Assembly (NCBI GenBank): GCA_017889585.1
Contig: JAGFZX010000035.1
Location: forward strand, 1 to 38,157
Reading direction: 5' to 3'
Length of the DNA: 38,157 nucleotides
From: Bacillota bacterium
Lineage (GTDB): Bacteria; Bacillota; Negativicutes; DSM-13327
The position numbers and the translations under genes are program-made. Numbering within the stretch: position 1 is the first letter of the stretch; each line of letters begins with the position of its first letter. The notes under the pieces were generated by a model. The model ran no database searches and was not told where the DNA came from. It saw nothing but the letters and a program-made list of their open reading frames with translations. Shown here piece by piece: positions 8,480 through 17,052 of this stretch.

Positions 8480-9411
8480 TGAAAGCAATGAGAGAAGCGT
8501 ATGGTGAAGCACTAGTAGAATTAGGAAAAAAGAATCCTCAAGTTGTAGCGCTCGATGCCGATGTATCAGGCTCTACCCGTTCCGCATTATTTGGACAGGC
8601 CTTTCCTGATCGGTTTTTCAATGTGGGAATTGCTGAAGGCAACATGGCAGCGATGGCCGCAGGATTTGCCTTGGCAGATAAAATTCCCTTTATCAACACC
8701 TTTGCCTTTTTGATGGCAGTGAGAGCAACAGATCCCATTCGCAGCCTCATTGCTTACAATAAACTCAATGTTAAAGTTGTTGGTGCTTATGGTGGATTTT
8801 CTGACTCTTATGATGGCGGCAGTCACCAGGCGATTGAAGATGTAGCCATTATGCGCTCCTTGCCTAATATGAAAGTCGTGGTACCGTGTGATGAATATTC
8901 CGCCAGAGCTTCCGTTGAGGCTTTAGCCGAATATCATGGACCGGTATACTTAAGACTGAGCCGTAATGAAGTTCCTCCTGTATATAACGAAACCAATTGC
9001 CCCTTTGTAATCGGTAAAGGTAATGTCTTGGCAGAAGGCAAAAATGTAACCATTATTGCGAATGGTCATATGGTACACCTTGCTATGGAAGCCAGAAAAC
9101 TTTTATTAGCTGAAGGCATTGATGCAGAAGTAATTGATATGCACACAGTTAAGCCTATTGATAGCGAACTCGTAATTAAATCAGCGGCTAAAACTGGTGC
9201 GGTAGTCACTGCCGAAGAAGCGAATATCATTGGCGGTCTTGGCTCGGCAGTAGCTGAAGTATTAGTAGCAAATAAGCCAGTACCAATGGAATTTGTCGGT
9301 GTTAAAGATGTATTTGGTGAATCTGGTGCTTATAATCAGCTGCTTGTTAAATATGGACTGGATACTCCGTCCATAGTAGAAGCAGTACGTCGGGTTATTG
9401 CTAAAAAATAA
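8479..9411 (+). CDS. Transketolase, C-terminal subunit
   Basis: 310 residues covering the pyrimidine-binding domain, with the essential Glu53 in GIAEGNMAAMAAG, a conserved DGGSHQAIED segment (about 112-121), and the C-terminal transketolase domain (about 190-305). It forms the active site with the product of the preceding gene. A split transketolase in a substrate-induced operon, separate from housekeeping genes, suggests a dedicated ketol donor. Apulose-4-phosphate and sulfosugar transketolases are known examples of such specialised split enzymes, but nothing here identifies either substrate. Confidence 0.95.
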   Translation: MKAMREAYGEALVELGKKNPQVVALDADVSGSTRSALFGQAFPDRFFNVGIAEGNMAAMAAGFALADKIPFINTFAFLMAVRATDPIRSLIAYNKLNVKVVGAYGGFSDSYDGGSHQAIEDVAIMRSLPNMKVVVPCDEYSARASVEALAEYHGPVYLRLSRNEVPPVYNETNCPFVIGKGNVLAEGKNVTIIANGHMVHLAMEARKLLLAEGIDAEVIDMHTVKPIDSELVIKSAAKTGAVVTAEEANIIGGLGSAVAEVLVANKPVPMEFVGVKDVFGESGAYNQLLVKYGLDTPSIVEAVRRVIAKK

Positions 9412-9432
9412 AATTCTATATTGTTGGTCCGT

Positions 9433-9463
9433 CAGGAATGAGATCTAGGGTATCCCATTCCTG
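9433..9463 (+). other. Hairpin between transketolase and isomerase genes
   Basis: CAGGAATG and CATTCCTG pair exactly around a 15-base loop with a further GAT/ATC pairing. There is no T-run; probably an intra-operon RNA stem. Confidence 0.5.
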
Positions 9464-9531
9464 GCGATTACCGTTAAGAGTATTTGTTGCCCTATATTAA
9501 AAAAATATCAGTATTTAGGAGGAATTTGTTC

Positions 9532-10443
9532 ATGAATGAATCCATACGCAAATATATGAGAGTCGGTTTAATCCACTTTATGGCCTATCCTGCTGTAATG
9601 AAAGGGGAAGGTCCGATTGAAGAAACCTTTAGAAAAATTGCTGTTGACGATTACTTTGAGGTAGCAGAAATCACTTGGATGAAAGATGCCCAGGTGAGAA
9701 AAAATGTTAAACAAATGATTGAGACTTCCCATATGACAGTGACCTATGGTGGTCAGCCTCGTCTGTTAACAACTGGATTTAACATTAATAATATTGATGA
9801 AGCTGGTCGTCTAACAGCTTTGACTTCTCTCAAGGAAGGCATTGATGAAGCCTATGAAATGGGAGCAAAAGGTTTTGCTTTCTTAAGCGGCAACTATACA
9901 GAAGAGAAAAAAGAAGAAGCCTACCAAGCCCTCATTAAATCCACGAAGGAATTATGCCGTTATGCTAAAGAGAAAGGTGATATGCCAGTAGTCTTAGAAG
10001 TCTTTGACTATGATGTAGATAAAAAATCACTCATTGGTCCAGTAGACTTGGCTAAACGCTTTGCTGAAGACATGAGAGCTGAGTATGACAACTTTGGCCT
10101 CATGGTGGATTTGAGCCATTTGCCGCTGCTTCATGAAACAGCGAAAGAGTCCCTGATTCCAATTAAAGATTATATCGTCCACGCTCATATGGGTAACTGT
10201 GTAGTGAAAGATCCATCCTGGCCTGCGTACGGAGATGCTCATCCCCGTTTTGGTTTCCCAGGTGGTGAGAATGATGTTGATGAATTAGTAGAATACTTAA
10301 GAGTACTGATGGATATCGGCTTTATTAGTAAAGAAAAACGTCCGATCGTTAGCTTTGAAGTAAAGCCTTTTGGTAATGAAGACCCTGACCTTGTAGTCGC
10401 CAATGCCAAGCGAGTCTTGAATTTAGCTTGGGAAAGAGTATAA
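9532..10443 (+). CDS. Sugar phosphate isomerase/epimerase, TIM-barrel (xylose isomerase-like)
   Basis: 303 residues of the AP endonuclease 2/xylose isomerase-like fold. The likely metal ligands are in the expected order at strand ends: Glu in VVLEVFDYD, Asp in MVDLSHLPLL, His in VHAHMGNC and Glu in SFEVKPFG. Such enzymes interconvert ketoses, keto-acids or their epimers. AGGAGG lies 9 bases before ATG 9532; an earlier in-frame start lacks a ribosome site. Between transketolase and a 2-hydroxyacid dehydrogenase it probably epimerises or isomerises the keto intermediate. Substrate unknown. Confidence 0.85.
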   Translation: MNESIRKYMRVGLIHFMAYPAVMKGEGPIEETFRKIAVDDYFEVAEITWMKDAQVRKNVKQMIETSHMTVTYGGQPRLLTTGFNINNIDEAGRLTALTSLKEGIDEAYEMGAKGFAFLSGNYTEEKKEEAYQALIKSTKELCRYAKEKGDMPVVLEVFDYDVDKKSLIGPVDLAKRFAEDMRAEYDNFGLMVDLSHLPLLHETAKESLIPIKDYIVHAHMGNCVVKDPSWPAYGDAHPRFGFPGGENDVDELVEYLRVLMDIGFISKEKRPIVSFEVKPFGNEDPDLVVANAKRVLNLAWERV

Positions 10444-10481
10444 AATACCATATATAAATAAAAAATTGGGAGCTGATAGTT

Positions 10482-11456
10482 ATGAAAGCAGTTGTACTTG
10501 ATGGATATACCTTAAATCCAGGAGATCTAAACTGGGAGAAATTAGAGGCTATGTGTGAAACTGCAGTCTATGATCGGACAGCCTATGATATTTCCGGAAA
10601 GAATCTCATTATCGAAAGAGTTGGAGATGCTGAAGTTGTATTTACTAACAAAACGCCGATGACAGCAGAGATTCTAAAAGCTATGCCTAACCTTAAATTT
10701 ATTGGGGTGTTAGCTACTGGTTACAACGTGGTTGATGTAGATGCTGCCAAAGCCCAAGGCATTACAGTAACCAATATTCCTACTTATGGCACTGATGCTG
10801 TTGCGCAAATGGCCATTGCTCTTCTAATGGAAATGTGTCACCATGCTGGCGCACATAGCGATGCCGTTAAAAAAGGCGATTGGACCAATAATGTTGACTG
10901 GTGTTTCTGGAACTACCCACTGATTGAACTTGCTGGCAAGACTATGGGTATCGTTGGTTTTGGTCGCATTGGTCAGGCGACAGCTAGAATTGCTCAAGCG
11001 TTTGGTATGAAGGTGCTGGCTTTTGACAGTTACAAAAACAAAGCGTTAGAGAGTGAGAGCTTACAATATACGGAGCTTGATGAGCTGCTGACACAATCTG
11101 ATGTAATTAGTCTTCATTGCCCGTTATTTGAAAGCACCAAAGGTATCATCAATAAAGAGTCTTTGGCGAAAATGAAATCGACCGCTATGCTGATCAATAC
11201 TTCACGTGGCCCCCTTGTTGTCGAGGAAGATCTTGCTGAGGCGCTAAATAGTGGTAAGATTGCTGGGGCAGCAGTTGATGTGGTGTCGTCAGAACCTATT
11301 AAAGGGGATAATCCGCTGCTTACAGCCAAGAACTGCATTATTACACCCCATATATCATGGGCTCCTAAAGAATCTAGACAGCGTCTGATGGATATTGCTA
11401 TGGATAATCTGAAAAACTTTATTGATGGTACACCAATCAATGTTGTAAATAAATAG
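10482..11456 (+). CDS. D-2-hydroxyacid dehydrogenase (glycerate/hydroxypyruvate reductase-like)
   Basis: 324 residues. The start VVLDGYTLNPGDLNW is typical of glycerate dehydrogenases. NAD-binding GFGRIG is at 159-164, with Asp182 after strand 2 (NADH preference). The catalytic triad is visible as Arg242 (NTSRGPLV), Glu271 (SSEPI) and His290 (TPHISWAP). Reaction: reversible reduction of a 2-keto acid to the D-2-hydroxy acid. With a LarA-like racemase next door, it may take one enantiomer of a hydroxy acid cleaved from the substrate, or regenerate NAD by reducing hydroxypyruvate. GGGAG precedes the ATG. Confidence 0.93.
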   Translation: MKAVVLDGYTLNPGDLNWEKLEAMCETAVYDRTAYDISGKNLIIERVGDAEVVFTNKTPMTAEILKAMPNLKFIGVLATGYNVVDVDAAKAQGITVTNIPTYGTDAVAQMAIALLMEMCHHAGAHSDAVKKGDWTNNVDWCFWNYPLIELAGKTMGIVGFGRIGQATARIAQAFGMKVLAFDSYKNKALESESLQYTELDELLTQSDVISLHCPLFESTKGIINKESLAKMKSTAMLINTSRGPLVVEEDLAEALNSGKIAGAAVDVVSSEPIKGDNPLLTAKNCIITPHISWAPKESRQRLMDIAMDNLKNFIDGTPINVVNK

Positions 11457-11457
11457 T

Positions 11458-11578
11458 TTCCGTATTAATGATTTAGAGTGACGCTTCACTATGGCAATGA
11501 CGCAAAGTATATGGCTGCTGTGATCTGTGATCAATAGCTGTTAGTCGTATATTTTGCGTCAAATTATTAATAACGGAA
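11458..11578 (+). other. Large nested inverted repeat between hydroxyacid dehydrogenase and LarA-like genes
   Basis: An outer imperfect stem joins TTCCGTATTAATGATTT (11458) with AAATTATTAATAACGGAA (ending 11578). An inner stem joins GACGCAAA (11499-11506) with TTTGCGTC (11553-11560). It fills most of the 220-bp gap. There is no terminal T-run, so it may be a processing or stability element, or a decayed small mobile repeat. Confidence 0.6.
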
Positions 11579-11676
11579 GTGTTGATGTTCAGCATTAGCT
11601 GAAGTGTTTTAATGTTGTGAGAAAACTATAGTCAGATTGCTTATAAAACAGTATTTTAATTGGGGGATGAGTGAAT

Positions 11677-12954
11677 ATGCAATCACTAGATCTAAGTAAT
11701 TTTCCCAAAATAGAGCTTCCGCGTTTTGTGAGAATAAAGCAGCACTTTACCAGGCAAAAGGTTGAAGATATACCTGGTGAGGTACGCACAAAAATGGAAC
11801 CGTATTTGAAAGATTTATCTGGAAAGCGAATTGCTGTTGGGGTAGGAAGCCGAGGAGTCGCAAATATTGCATTGGTTACAAAAACCGTAGTTGATACTTT
11901 AAAAGCCGCAGGTGCAAAACCCTTTATTATTCCAGTAATGGGCAGTCATGGAGGAGCAACAGCAGAAGGGCAAGCTGAAGTATTAGATTCTTATGGAATT
12001 TCCGAAGAGACAATGGGAGTGCCGCTAGATGCTTCTATGGATGTTGAAACGATTGGGGAATTTGAACCTGGCTTTCCAATTTATATAGCCAAAAGTGCTC
12101 TTGAAGCCGATGGTATTGTGATTATTCCTAGAGTAAAACCCCACACTTGTTTTCGCGGACCCATTGAAAGTGGTATTTGTAAAATGCTAGTCATTGGGCT
12201 TGGTAAACAAATGGGAGCCGATTCTGTTCACAGTCACGGTTTTCCTAGATTTACCGAACTCATTCCTGAGGTTGGCTGTATGATTGCCCAGAAAATCAAT
12301 ATCTTATTTGCTGTAGCCCTTGTAGAAAATGCCTTTGAAGACACCTATAAAATCGAGGTGGTACCTAAGGCTGACATTATATCGTTAGACCGAGAAAAGG
12401 CTCTTTTGGTAGAAGCACGCAATTCAATGGGGCGGATTATGTTTGATAAATTTGATGTTCTTATCATTGAAGAAATTGGCAAAAACATTAGTGGCGATGG
12501 ACATGATCCTAATGTAACTGGTCTTTTTATCACAAAATGTGTTAGTGGCGGGCCGCAGTTCCAAAGCAGCGTCATTCTTGATGTTACAGAAGAATCACAT
12601 GGTAATGCCAACGGTGTGGGGTTAGTGGATGTTACCACCCGCAAACTGTTTGATAAAATTGATTATATAAGTATGTATACTAACGTGTTTACCAGTACGG
12701 AAATTGTTTCAGCTAAAATACCGCTAGTGGCATCTACAGAGGAAGATGCCATACGGATTGCGGTAAAAATCTGTAATGGTATAAGTCCTTATCAGCATAA
12801 AATTGTATGGATAAAAAACTCTTTGGAATTAACAGATGTGATTATTAGTGAGCCTTTACTGGCAGAAGCCTCTGACAACCCTAACATTGAAGTGCTTTCT
12901 GCTCCCAAAGAATTAGAATTTATTAACGGAGAACCGCAAAAATCACTAATTTAG
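11677..12954 (+). CDS. LarA-like (DUF2088) nickel-pincer hydroxyacid racemase/epimerase
   Basis: 425 residues, the usual LarA length. The residues that in lactate racemase hold the nickel-pincer nucleotide and do proton/hydride transfer have plausible counterparts: Arg59 (GSRGVAN), His91 (GSHGGAT), His156 (VKPHTCF), Lys169 (GICKML, the cofactor-linked lysine) and His185/187 (VHSHGF). LarA homologues act on many 2-hydroxy acids, including sugar acids, so L-lactate should not be assumed. The cofactor makers LarB, LarC and LarE are not in the window. ATG 11677 has GGGGG 10 bases upstream; GTG 11671 is too close. Its place after a D-2-hydroxyacid dehydrogenase suggests it supplies the D form. Confidence 0.85.
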   Translation: MQSLDLSNFPKIELPRFVRIKQHFTRQKVEDIPGEVRTKMEPYLKDLSGKRIAVGVGSRGVANIALVTKTVVDTLKAAGAKPFIIPVMGSHGGATAEGQAEVLDSYGISEETMGVPLDASMDVETIGEFEPGFPIYIAKSALEADGIVIIPRVKPHTCFRGPIESGICKMLVIGLGKQMGADSVHSHGFPRFTELIPEVGCMIAQKINILFAVALVENAFEDTYKIEVVPKADIISLDREKALLVEARNSMGRIMFDKFDVLIIEEIGKNISGDGHDPNVTGLFITKCVSGGPQFQSSVILDVTEESHGNANGVGLVDVTTRKLFDKIDYISMYTNVFTSTEIVSAKIPLVASTEEDAIRIAVKICNGISPYQHKIVWIKNSLELTDVIISEPLLAEASDNPNIEVLSAPKELEFINGEPQKSLI

Positions 12955-12980
12955 CTAGTATGAGAAAGGGTTGAAGAAAG

Positions 12981-13430
12981 ATGATTGCTTTAGGTGCTGA
13001 TCATGGCGGATATCAGTTAAAGGAAGCTATAAAAAAACATTTTGACCAAAAAGGTATATCATATAAGGATTTTGGAACACATTCAGAAAAAAGTGTAGAC
13101 TATCCTCAATTTGCCATTGCTGTAGCAAAAAGTATAAAAGCAGGGGAATGTACAGAAGGAATATTGTGCTGTGGGACTGGAGTAGGTATTGGTATTGCGG
13201 CCAATAAAATTCCAGGTATAAGAGCTGCTGTTGTAGGCGATTGTTTTACGGCGCAGGCCACGAAAGAACATAATAATTCAAATATTATTTGTTTGGGTGG
13301 AAGGGTAGTTGGCGAGGGATTAGCTTTGATGATTGTTGACACCTGGCTTAATGCAACATTTATTGGAGGACATCACCAAAATCGTATTGACCAAGTTGCG
13401 GAAATAGAACAGGAATGGGCAAAGTTATGA
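12981..13430 (+). CDS. rpiB: Ribose 5-phosphate isomerase B family protein
   Basis: 149 residues, the full family length. Asp7-His8 (GADHGG), catalytic Cys64 in LCCGTGVGI and His97 (KEHNNSN) are in place. It interconverts ribulose 5-phosphate and ribose 5-phosphate, or in relatives allose, galactose or sulfo-tetrose phosphates. GAAAGG lies before the ATG. As last gene of the operon it could make the ribose 5-phosphate acceptor for the transketolase encoded upstream. Confidence 0.93.
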   Translation: MIALGADHGGYQLKEAIKKHFDQKGISYKDFGTHSEKSVDYPQFAIAVAKSIKAGECTEGILCCGTGVGIGIAANKIPGIRAAVVGDCFTAQATKEHNNSNIICLGGRVVGEGLALMIVDTWLNATFIGGHHQNRIDQVAEIEQEWAKL

Positions 13431-13526
13431 AGGTATCTTAGTAGAGAAGATTGGCTATGGTATAGAACATGGAGAACTTCTCAATGTAACTTGCTATTTA
13501 TGCTTGTTTACTAGGGTTCGAGATGT

Positions 13527-13542
13527 TGGTGCGTTACTTGCA
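13527..13542 (+). promoter_or_regulatory. Sigma-54 (-24/-12) promoter of the aldolase/PPi-PFK genes
   Basis: TGGTGCGTTACTTGCA has the right GG and GC positions, with one weak base in the -24 box. The flanks TATGCTTGTTTACTA upstream and CATATATG downstream copy those of the promoter at 1219, tying this unit to the same activators. GAGAACTTCTC at 13471-13481 is a small dyad that could be an activator site. Confidence 0.75.
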
Positions 13543-13587
13543 TATATGATGTATCGAGATTAATTGGAATTTTTAGGAGGAATTATA

Positions 13588-14514
13588 ATGCCATTAGTAT
13601 CATCAGTGGAAATATTTAAAAAAGCATATGGTAAGTATGCTGTTGGTGCCTTCAATATTAATAACATGGAGACTATTCAGGCCATTGTGGCTGCAGCCCA
13701 AGAAGAACGGGCACCGCTTATTTTGCAGGTATCAGCAGGGGCTCGTAAATATGCTAAACATATTTATTTGACAAAGTTGATCGAAGCAGCAGTTGAAGAT
13801 AGCGGGCTGTCCATTTGCTTACATCTAGACCATGGTGAAGACTTTGAAATATGTAAGTCTTGTATAGACGGCGGTTTTACCTCAGTCATGATTGACGGCT
13901 CACGGTTTCCTTTTGAAGAAAATATTGCTCTAACTAAGAAGGTAGTGGACTATGCTCACGCCCGTGGTGTAACTGTCGAAGGTGAGCTAGGGCGTTTGGC
14001 TGGTGTAGAAGATGCTGTCAATGTAAGTGCCAAAGATGCCACATATACTGATCCAGATCAAGCGCTAGAATTTGTACAACGTACTGGAGTTGATTCTCTA
14101 GCGATAGCGATTGGAACTAGTCATGGTGCTTATAAATTTAAAGGTGATGCTCAGCTTGATTTCGATCGTCTTGCGAAAATTGCTGCAATTTTGCCAGGAT
14201 TCCCCCTTGTTTTGCATGGGGCTTCTAGCGTACTGCCAGAATTTGTGGACAAATGTAATCAATATGGCGGTGCCATCAATGGTGCCCAAGGAGTACCGGA
14301 GGCCATGTTGTGTCAAGCTGGTACGATGGGGATATGTAAAATTAATATTGATACCGATCTCCGACTAGCCATGACATCAGCTATTCGAGAACATCTTGCT
14401 CATAAGCCTGGCGATTTTGATCCTCGTCAATATCTTACTCCAGCAAAAGAAGCTATTAAGCAAATGGTTAAACATAAAATGCGCGATGTTTTAAACTGTA
14501 GTGACCGGATATAG
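13588..14514 (+). CDS. Class II ketose-bisphosphate aldolase
   Basis: 308 residues, zinc-dependent. Catalytic Asp81 and zinc ligand His82 (LHLDHGED), VEGELG (131-135), zinc ligands His179 (GTSHGAYKF) and His210 (LHGASS) and NIDTDLR near the C-terminus are all present. It cleaves fructose-, tagatose- or sedoheptulose-bisphosphate to dihydroxyacetone phosphate plus an aldose. ATG 13588 follows AGGAGG by 9 bases. It is paired with a PPi-type phosphofructokinase under its own sigma-54 promoter, so the kinase product is the likely substrate. Confidence 0.93.
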   Translation: MPLVSSVEIFKKAYGKYAVGAFNINNMETIQAIVAAAQEERAPLILQVSAGARKYAKHIYLTKLIEAAVEDSGLSICLHLDHGEDFEICKSCIDGGFTSVMIDGSRFPFEENIALTKKVVDYAHARGVTVEGELGRLAGVEDAVNVSAKDATYTDPDQALEFVQRTGVDSLAIAIGTSHGAYKFKGDAQLDFDRLAKIAAILPGFPLVLHGASSVLPEFVDKCNQYGGAINGAQGVPEAMLCQAGTMGICKINIDTDLRLAMTSAIREHLAHKPGDFDPRQYLTPAKEAIKQMVKHKMRDVLNCSDRI

Positions 14515-14585
14515 TATTGTATAATAGTTAGCAAAATATTGGGGTAAATTAAGTAGAATTAAAGCGAAGTAAAGGGGTGAAGAAT

Positions 14586-15809
14586 ATGAAACAGGGTGAA
14601 AAAGTATTAATCGCTCAAGGTGGAGGACCCACTGCGGTCATCAATCAAACACTAGCAGGTATTGTTTTGGAAGCACGTAAGTATCCTCAAATATCTAAAA
14701 TTTATGGGGCTTTGCGAGGCGTATCAGGAATTGTTAATCAAGACTTCGTAGATTTAACCATGGAAACCTCTCGCAATTTGGAACAGGTTGCTTTAACGCC
14801 GGCTGCAGCACTACTTAGTACAAGGGTCAAGCCAGATGAACAATATTGTGAGAAGATTTTCAGAGTGCTCAAGGCACATGATATAAGGTACTTTTTCTAT
14901 ATCGGCGGCAATGACTCTGCCGATACTGTACGGATTGTAAATGAACAGGCTAAAATTGCCAATTATGAATTACATGCCATTCACGTGCCCAAAACTATTG
15001 ATAACGATCTGATGGTGACTGATCATACTCCAGGCTACGGTTCAGCGGCCCGCTTTGCCGCGCAAGCCTTTGCCGGAGTTGACTTTGACGTAAGGGCGCT
15101 AGGTGGAATCTATATTGGAGTGCTTATGGGCAGGCATGCAGGATTTCTAACGGCTGCAGCTGCTCTGGCATCAAACTATCCTGATAGTGGTCCACATCTT
15201 ATTTATTTGCCTGAGCGGGAATTTAAGGTAGAACAGTTTATTGCAGACGTAAAGGAGACTTATGACCGATATGGCAGGTGTACAGTTGCTGTTTCGGAAG
15301 GTATTAAGGATGCATCCGGACAACCTATTTTAACTACCCTAGGGAAAGATTTGGATAAGGATGCTCATGGAAATATAACCTTGTCAGGAACAGGGGCGTT
15401 AGGTGATTTGCTGACCCAATGTGTGAAAGACAATCTGAAGGGATTGAGAGTTCGCAGTGATACTTTTGGCTTCCTCCAGCGGTCCTTCTTAGGGTGTGTG
15501 TCTGAGGTCGATCAGTTTGAGGCGCGCGAAGTAGGAGAAAAAGCTGTGCAGTTTGCTCTTGGTATGGGGCATGCAGAGGGCTCTGTTACCATACATCGTG
15601 TAGGTGATTATGTTGTAGATTATAGATTAACACCTTTAAACGAAGTAGCCGGTAAAACGAAAGTCATGCCAGATGAATTTATTAATGCAGCAGGCAATCA
15701 TGTAACAGAAGCATTTAAAGCCTATGCAAAACCATTGATTGGTAATGATTTGCAACCTACAGCAAGACTCAGAGCGCCAATGGTACCTAAGTTGCAGTGC
15801 GCAGAGTAG
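14586..15809 (+). CDS. Phosphofructokinase, pyrophosphate-type
   Basis: 407 residues, longer than the ATP enzyme at 1483. The N-terminus is IAQGGGPTAVIN. The donor-site pair is GGND (107-110) and PKTIDND (135-141): an Asp where ATP enzymes have Gly, and a Lys before TIDND, the textbook signature of PPi-dependent enzymes. MGRHAGF is also present. PPi-PFKs also phosphorylate sedoheptulose 7-phosphate in some anaerobes. ATG 14586 has AAAGGGG upstream; GTG 14577 overlaps that site. Co-transcribed with the aldolase 71 bp upstream; the strong terminator at 15865 ends the unit. Confidence 0.92.
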   Translation: MKQGEKVLIAQGGGPTAVINQTLAGIVLEARKYPQISKIYGALRGVSGIVNQDFVDLTMETSRNLEQVALTPAAALLSTRVKPDEQYCEKIFRVLKAHDIRYFFYIGGNDSADTVRIVNEQAKIANYELHAIHVPKTIDNDLMVTDHTPGYGSAARFAAQAFAGVDFDVRALGGIYIGVLMGRHAGFLTAAAALASNYPDSGPHLIYLPEREFKVEQFIADVKETYDRYGRCTVAVSEGIKDASGQPILTTLGKDLDKDAHGNITLSGTGALGDLLTQCVKDNLKGLRVRSDTFGFLQRSFLGCVSEVDQFEAREVGEKAVQFALGMGHAEGSVTIHRVGDYVVDYRLTPLNEVAGKTKVMPDEFINAAGNHVTEAFKAYAKPLIGNDLQPTARLRAPMVPKLQCAE

Positions 15810-15864
15810 ACGGTTACTTTTAAATTAGAGAGATAGAGAAAAAGTTACCTCTGGTATTGCTAAT

Positions 15865-15905
15865 AATGTCCATGATCCTTTTAAATAAGGATTGTGGACA
15901 TTTTT
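15865..15905 (+). terminator. Rho-independent terminator of the aldolase/PPi-PFK unit
   Basis: AATGTCCATGATCCTT pairs with AAGGATTGTGGACATT with a 2-base internal mismatch, followed by TTTTT. It closes the sigma-54 carbohydrate island. Confidence 0.85.
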
Positions 15906-16043
15906 CGTCGTGATGGTAAATTCACTATGAAAAAAGATGGCTTATTTGTTGTTTAAACAATATGTTTGAGGTAGAATAAAAGATATTGACGATAAAAAAT
16001 GGAGTAATCTGTACTTACTATAGATAAAGGATGGTATGAATGA

Positions 16044-16757
16044 ATGAGAATTGATATTGCATTTTTGCCCAAAGATGTTAGTAAGCTAGAGCTTTCTAAT
16101 ACAGTTTGTATAGTATTAGATATCTTTAGAGCCACAACATCGATCGTTACTTCCATTGCCAATGGATGTAAAAGCATTATACCTGTTTTATCAATTGAGG
16201 ATGCTCACACTTTAGCTGACCAAATAGGACCTATTTTGTTTGCAGGCGAACGACAGTCCATAAAAATTGAGGGGTTTGATTTTGGCAATTCACCATTGGA
16301 ATTTTCTCAGGACAAAGTACAGGATAAAACTATTATTATGACCACGACGAATGGAACTGCCGCCATTAAGGCGACAGAAGGGGCGCATCGTACATTGATT
16401 GGATCATTTGTAAACGCTAAGGCTGTTTGTTTACAGGCTAAACAATATGAGAAAAATATTTTAATTGTATGTGCTGGGACAGATGGCCTTTTCTCACTGG
16501 AAGATACGCTTTGTGCGGGGTTATTGGTTCAGTTATTAACAGGAGAAGGCGAAAGAATAATGACTGATTCTGCACGTGGAGCCTTGTTAATGTATAACGA
16601 AGGGAAGGATAAGCTGATTCAGATCGCTGCTGAGAGTAGAAATGGCAAACGATTATACGATATCGGCCGCATGGATGATGTGGAATATTGTTTTCGAACA
16701 GATCTGCTGGCAGTCGTGCCTCAATATATAGGGGGACGGATAATACTAGATAAATAA
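16044..16757 (+). CDS. comB: 2-phosphosulfolactate phosphatase family protein
   Basis: 237 residues, typical for ComB. Family motifs are VLDIFRATTS near the N-terminus, GERQSIKIEGFDFGNSP, TTTNGTAAI and CAGTDGLFSLEDTLCAG. In methanogens the enzyme dephosphorylates 2-phosphosulfolactate on the way to coenzyme M; homologues are common in clostridia and Negativicutes, where the role is uncertain. No other coenzyme M or sulfolactate gene is here. GGATGG precedes ATG 16044. It is flanked by terminators on both sides, so probably a single-gene unit with no functional link to its neighbours. Confidence 0.88.
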   Translation: MRIDIAFLPKDVSKLELSNTVCIVLDIFRATTSIVTSIANGCKSIIPVLSIEDAHTLADQIGPILFAGERQSIKIEGFDFGNSPLEFSQDKVQDKTIIMTTTNGTAAIKATEGAHRTLIGSFVNAKAVCLQAKQYEKNILIVCAGTDGLFSLEDTLCAGLLVQLLTGEGERIMTDSARGALLMYNEGKDKLIQIAAESRNGKRLYDIGRMDDVEYCFRTDLLAVVPQYIGGRIILDK

Positions 16758-16776
16758 GTCATTTTGTAAATAAAAG

Positions 16777-16802
16777 AGCCAGCACTTTAAGAGATGCTGG
16801 CT
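16777..16802 (+). other. Hairpin after comB
   Basis: AGCCAGCA and TGCTGGCT pair exactly around a 10-base loop. No T-run follows; with the next hairpin it forms the 3' end of the comB unit. Confidence 0.55.
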
Positions 16803-16839
16803 ATATACATTATTGCAAAGATAGTGCTCATCATGTAGT

Positions 16840-16880
16840 AAAAAAGCAAGCAAGGATTAAAATTCCTTGCTTGCTTTTTT
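16840..16880 (+). terminator. Strong, probably bidirectional terminator
   Basis: AAAAAAGCAAGCAAGGA and its complement TCCTTGCTTGCTTTTTT enclose a short AT loop. The A-run on the left and T-run on the right let it work from either strand. Confidence 0.88.
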
Positions 16881-17052
16881 AGGTGAGCCTAGCATGGGCG
16901 CTTACTTCTATTTTCACTTATTCACAAATCAATCGTTACTTAGAACCATTTAGGTAAAGGTTGAGAATTTCTTTAGTGATGCTAAATTGTTATTCTAAAA
17001 AGATAGTAGAATCATGATTGTGAAAAAAAGTTTTTTAAAAATCAGAAAATTA

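Noticed and set aside
7646..13430. Sulfoquinovose (sulfo-transketolase) or apiose pathway
   Set aside because: A split transketolase plus an RpiB-family isomerase fits in part, but no sulfosugar isomerase, sulfonate exporter, sulfolactaldehyde reductase or apulose kinase is visible; the isolated comB gene is not evidence because terminators separate it.
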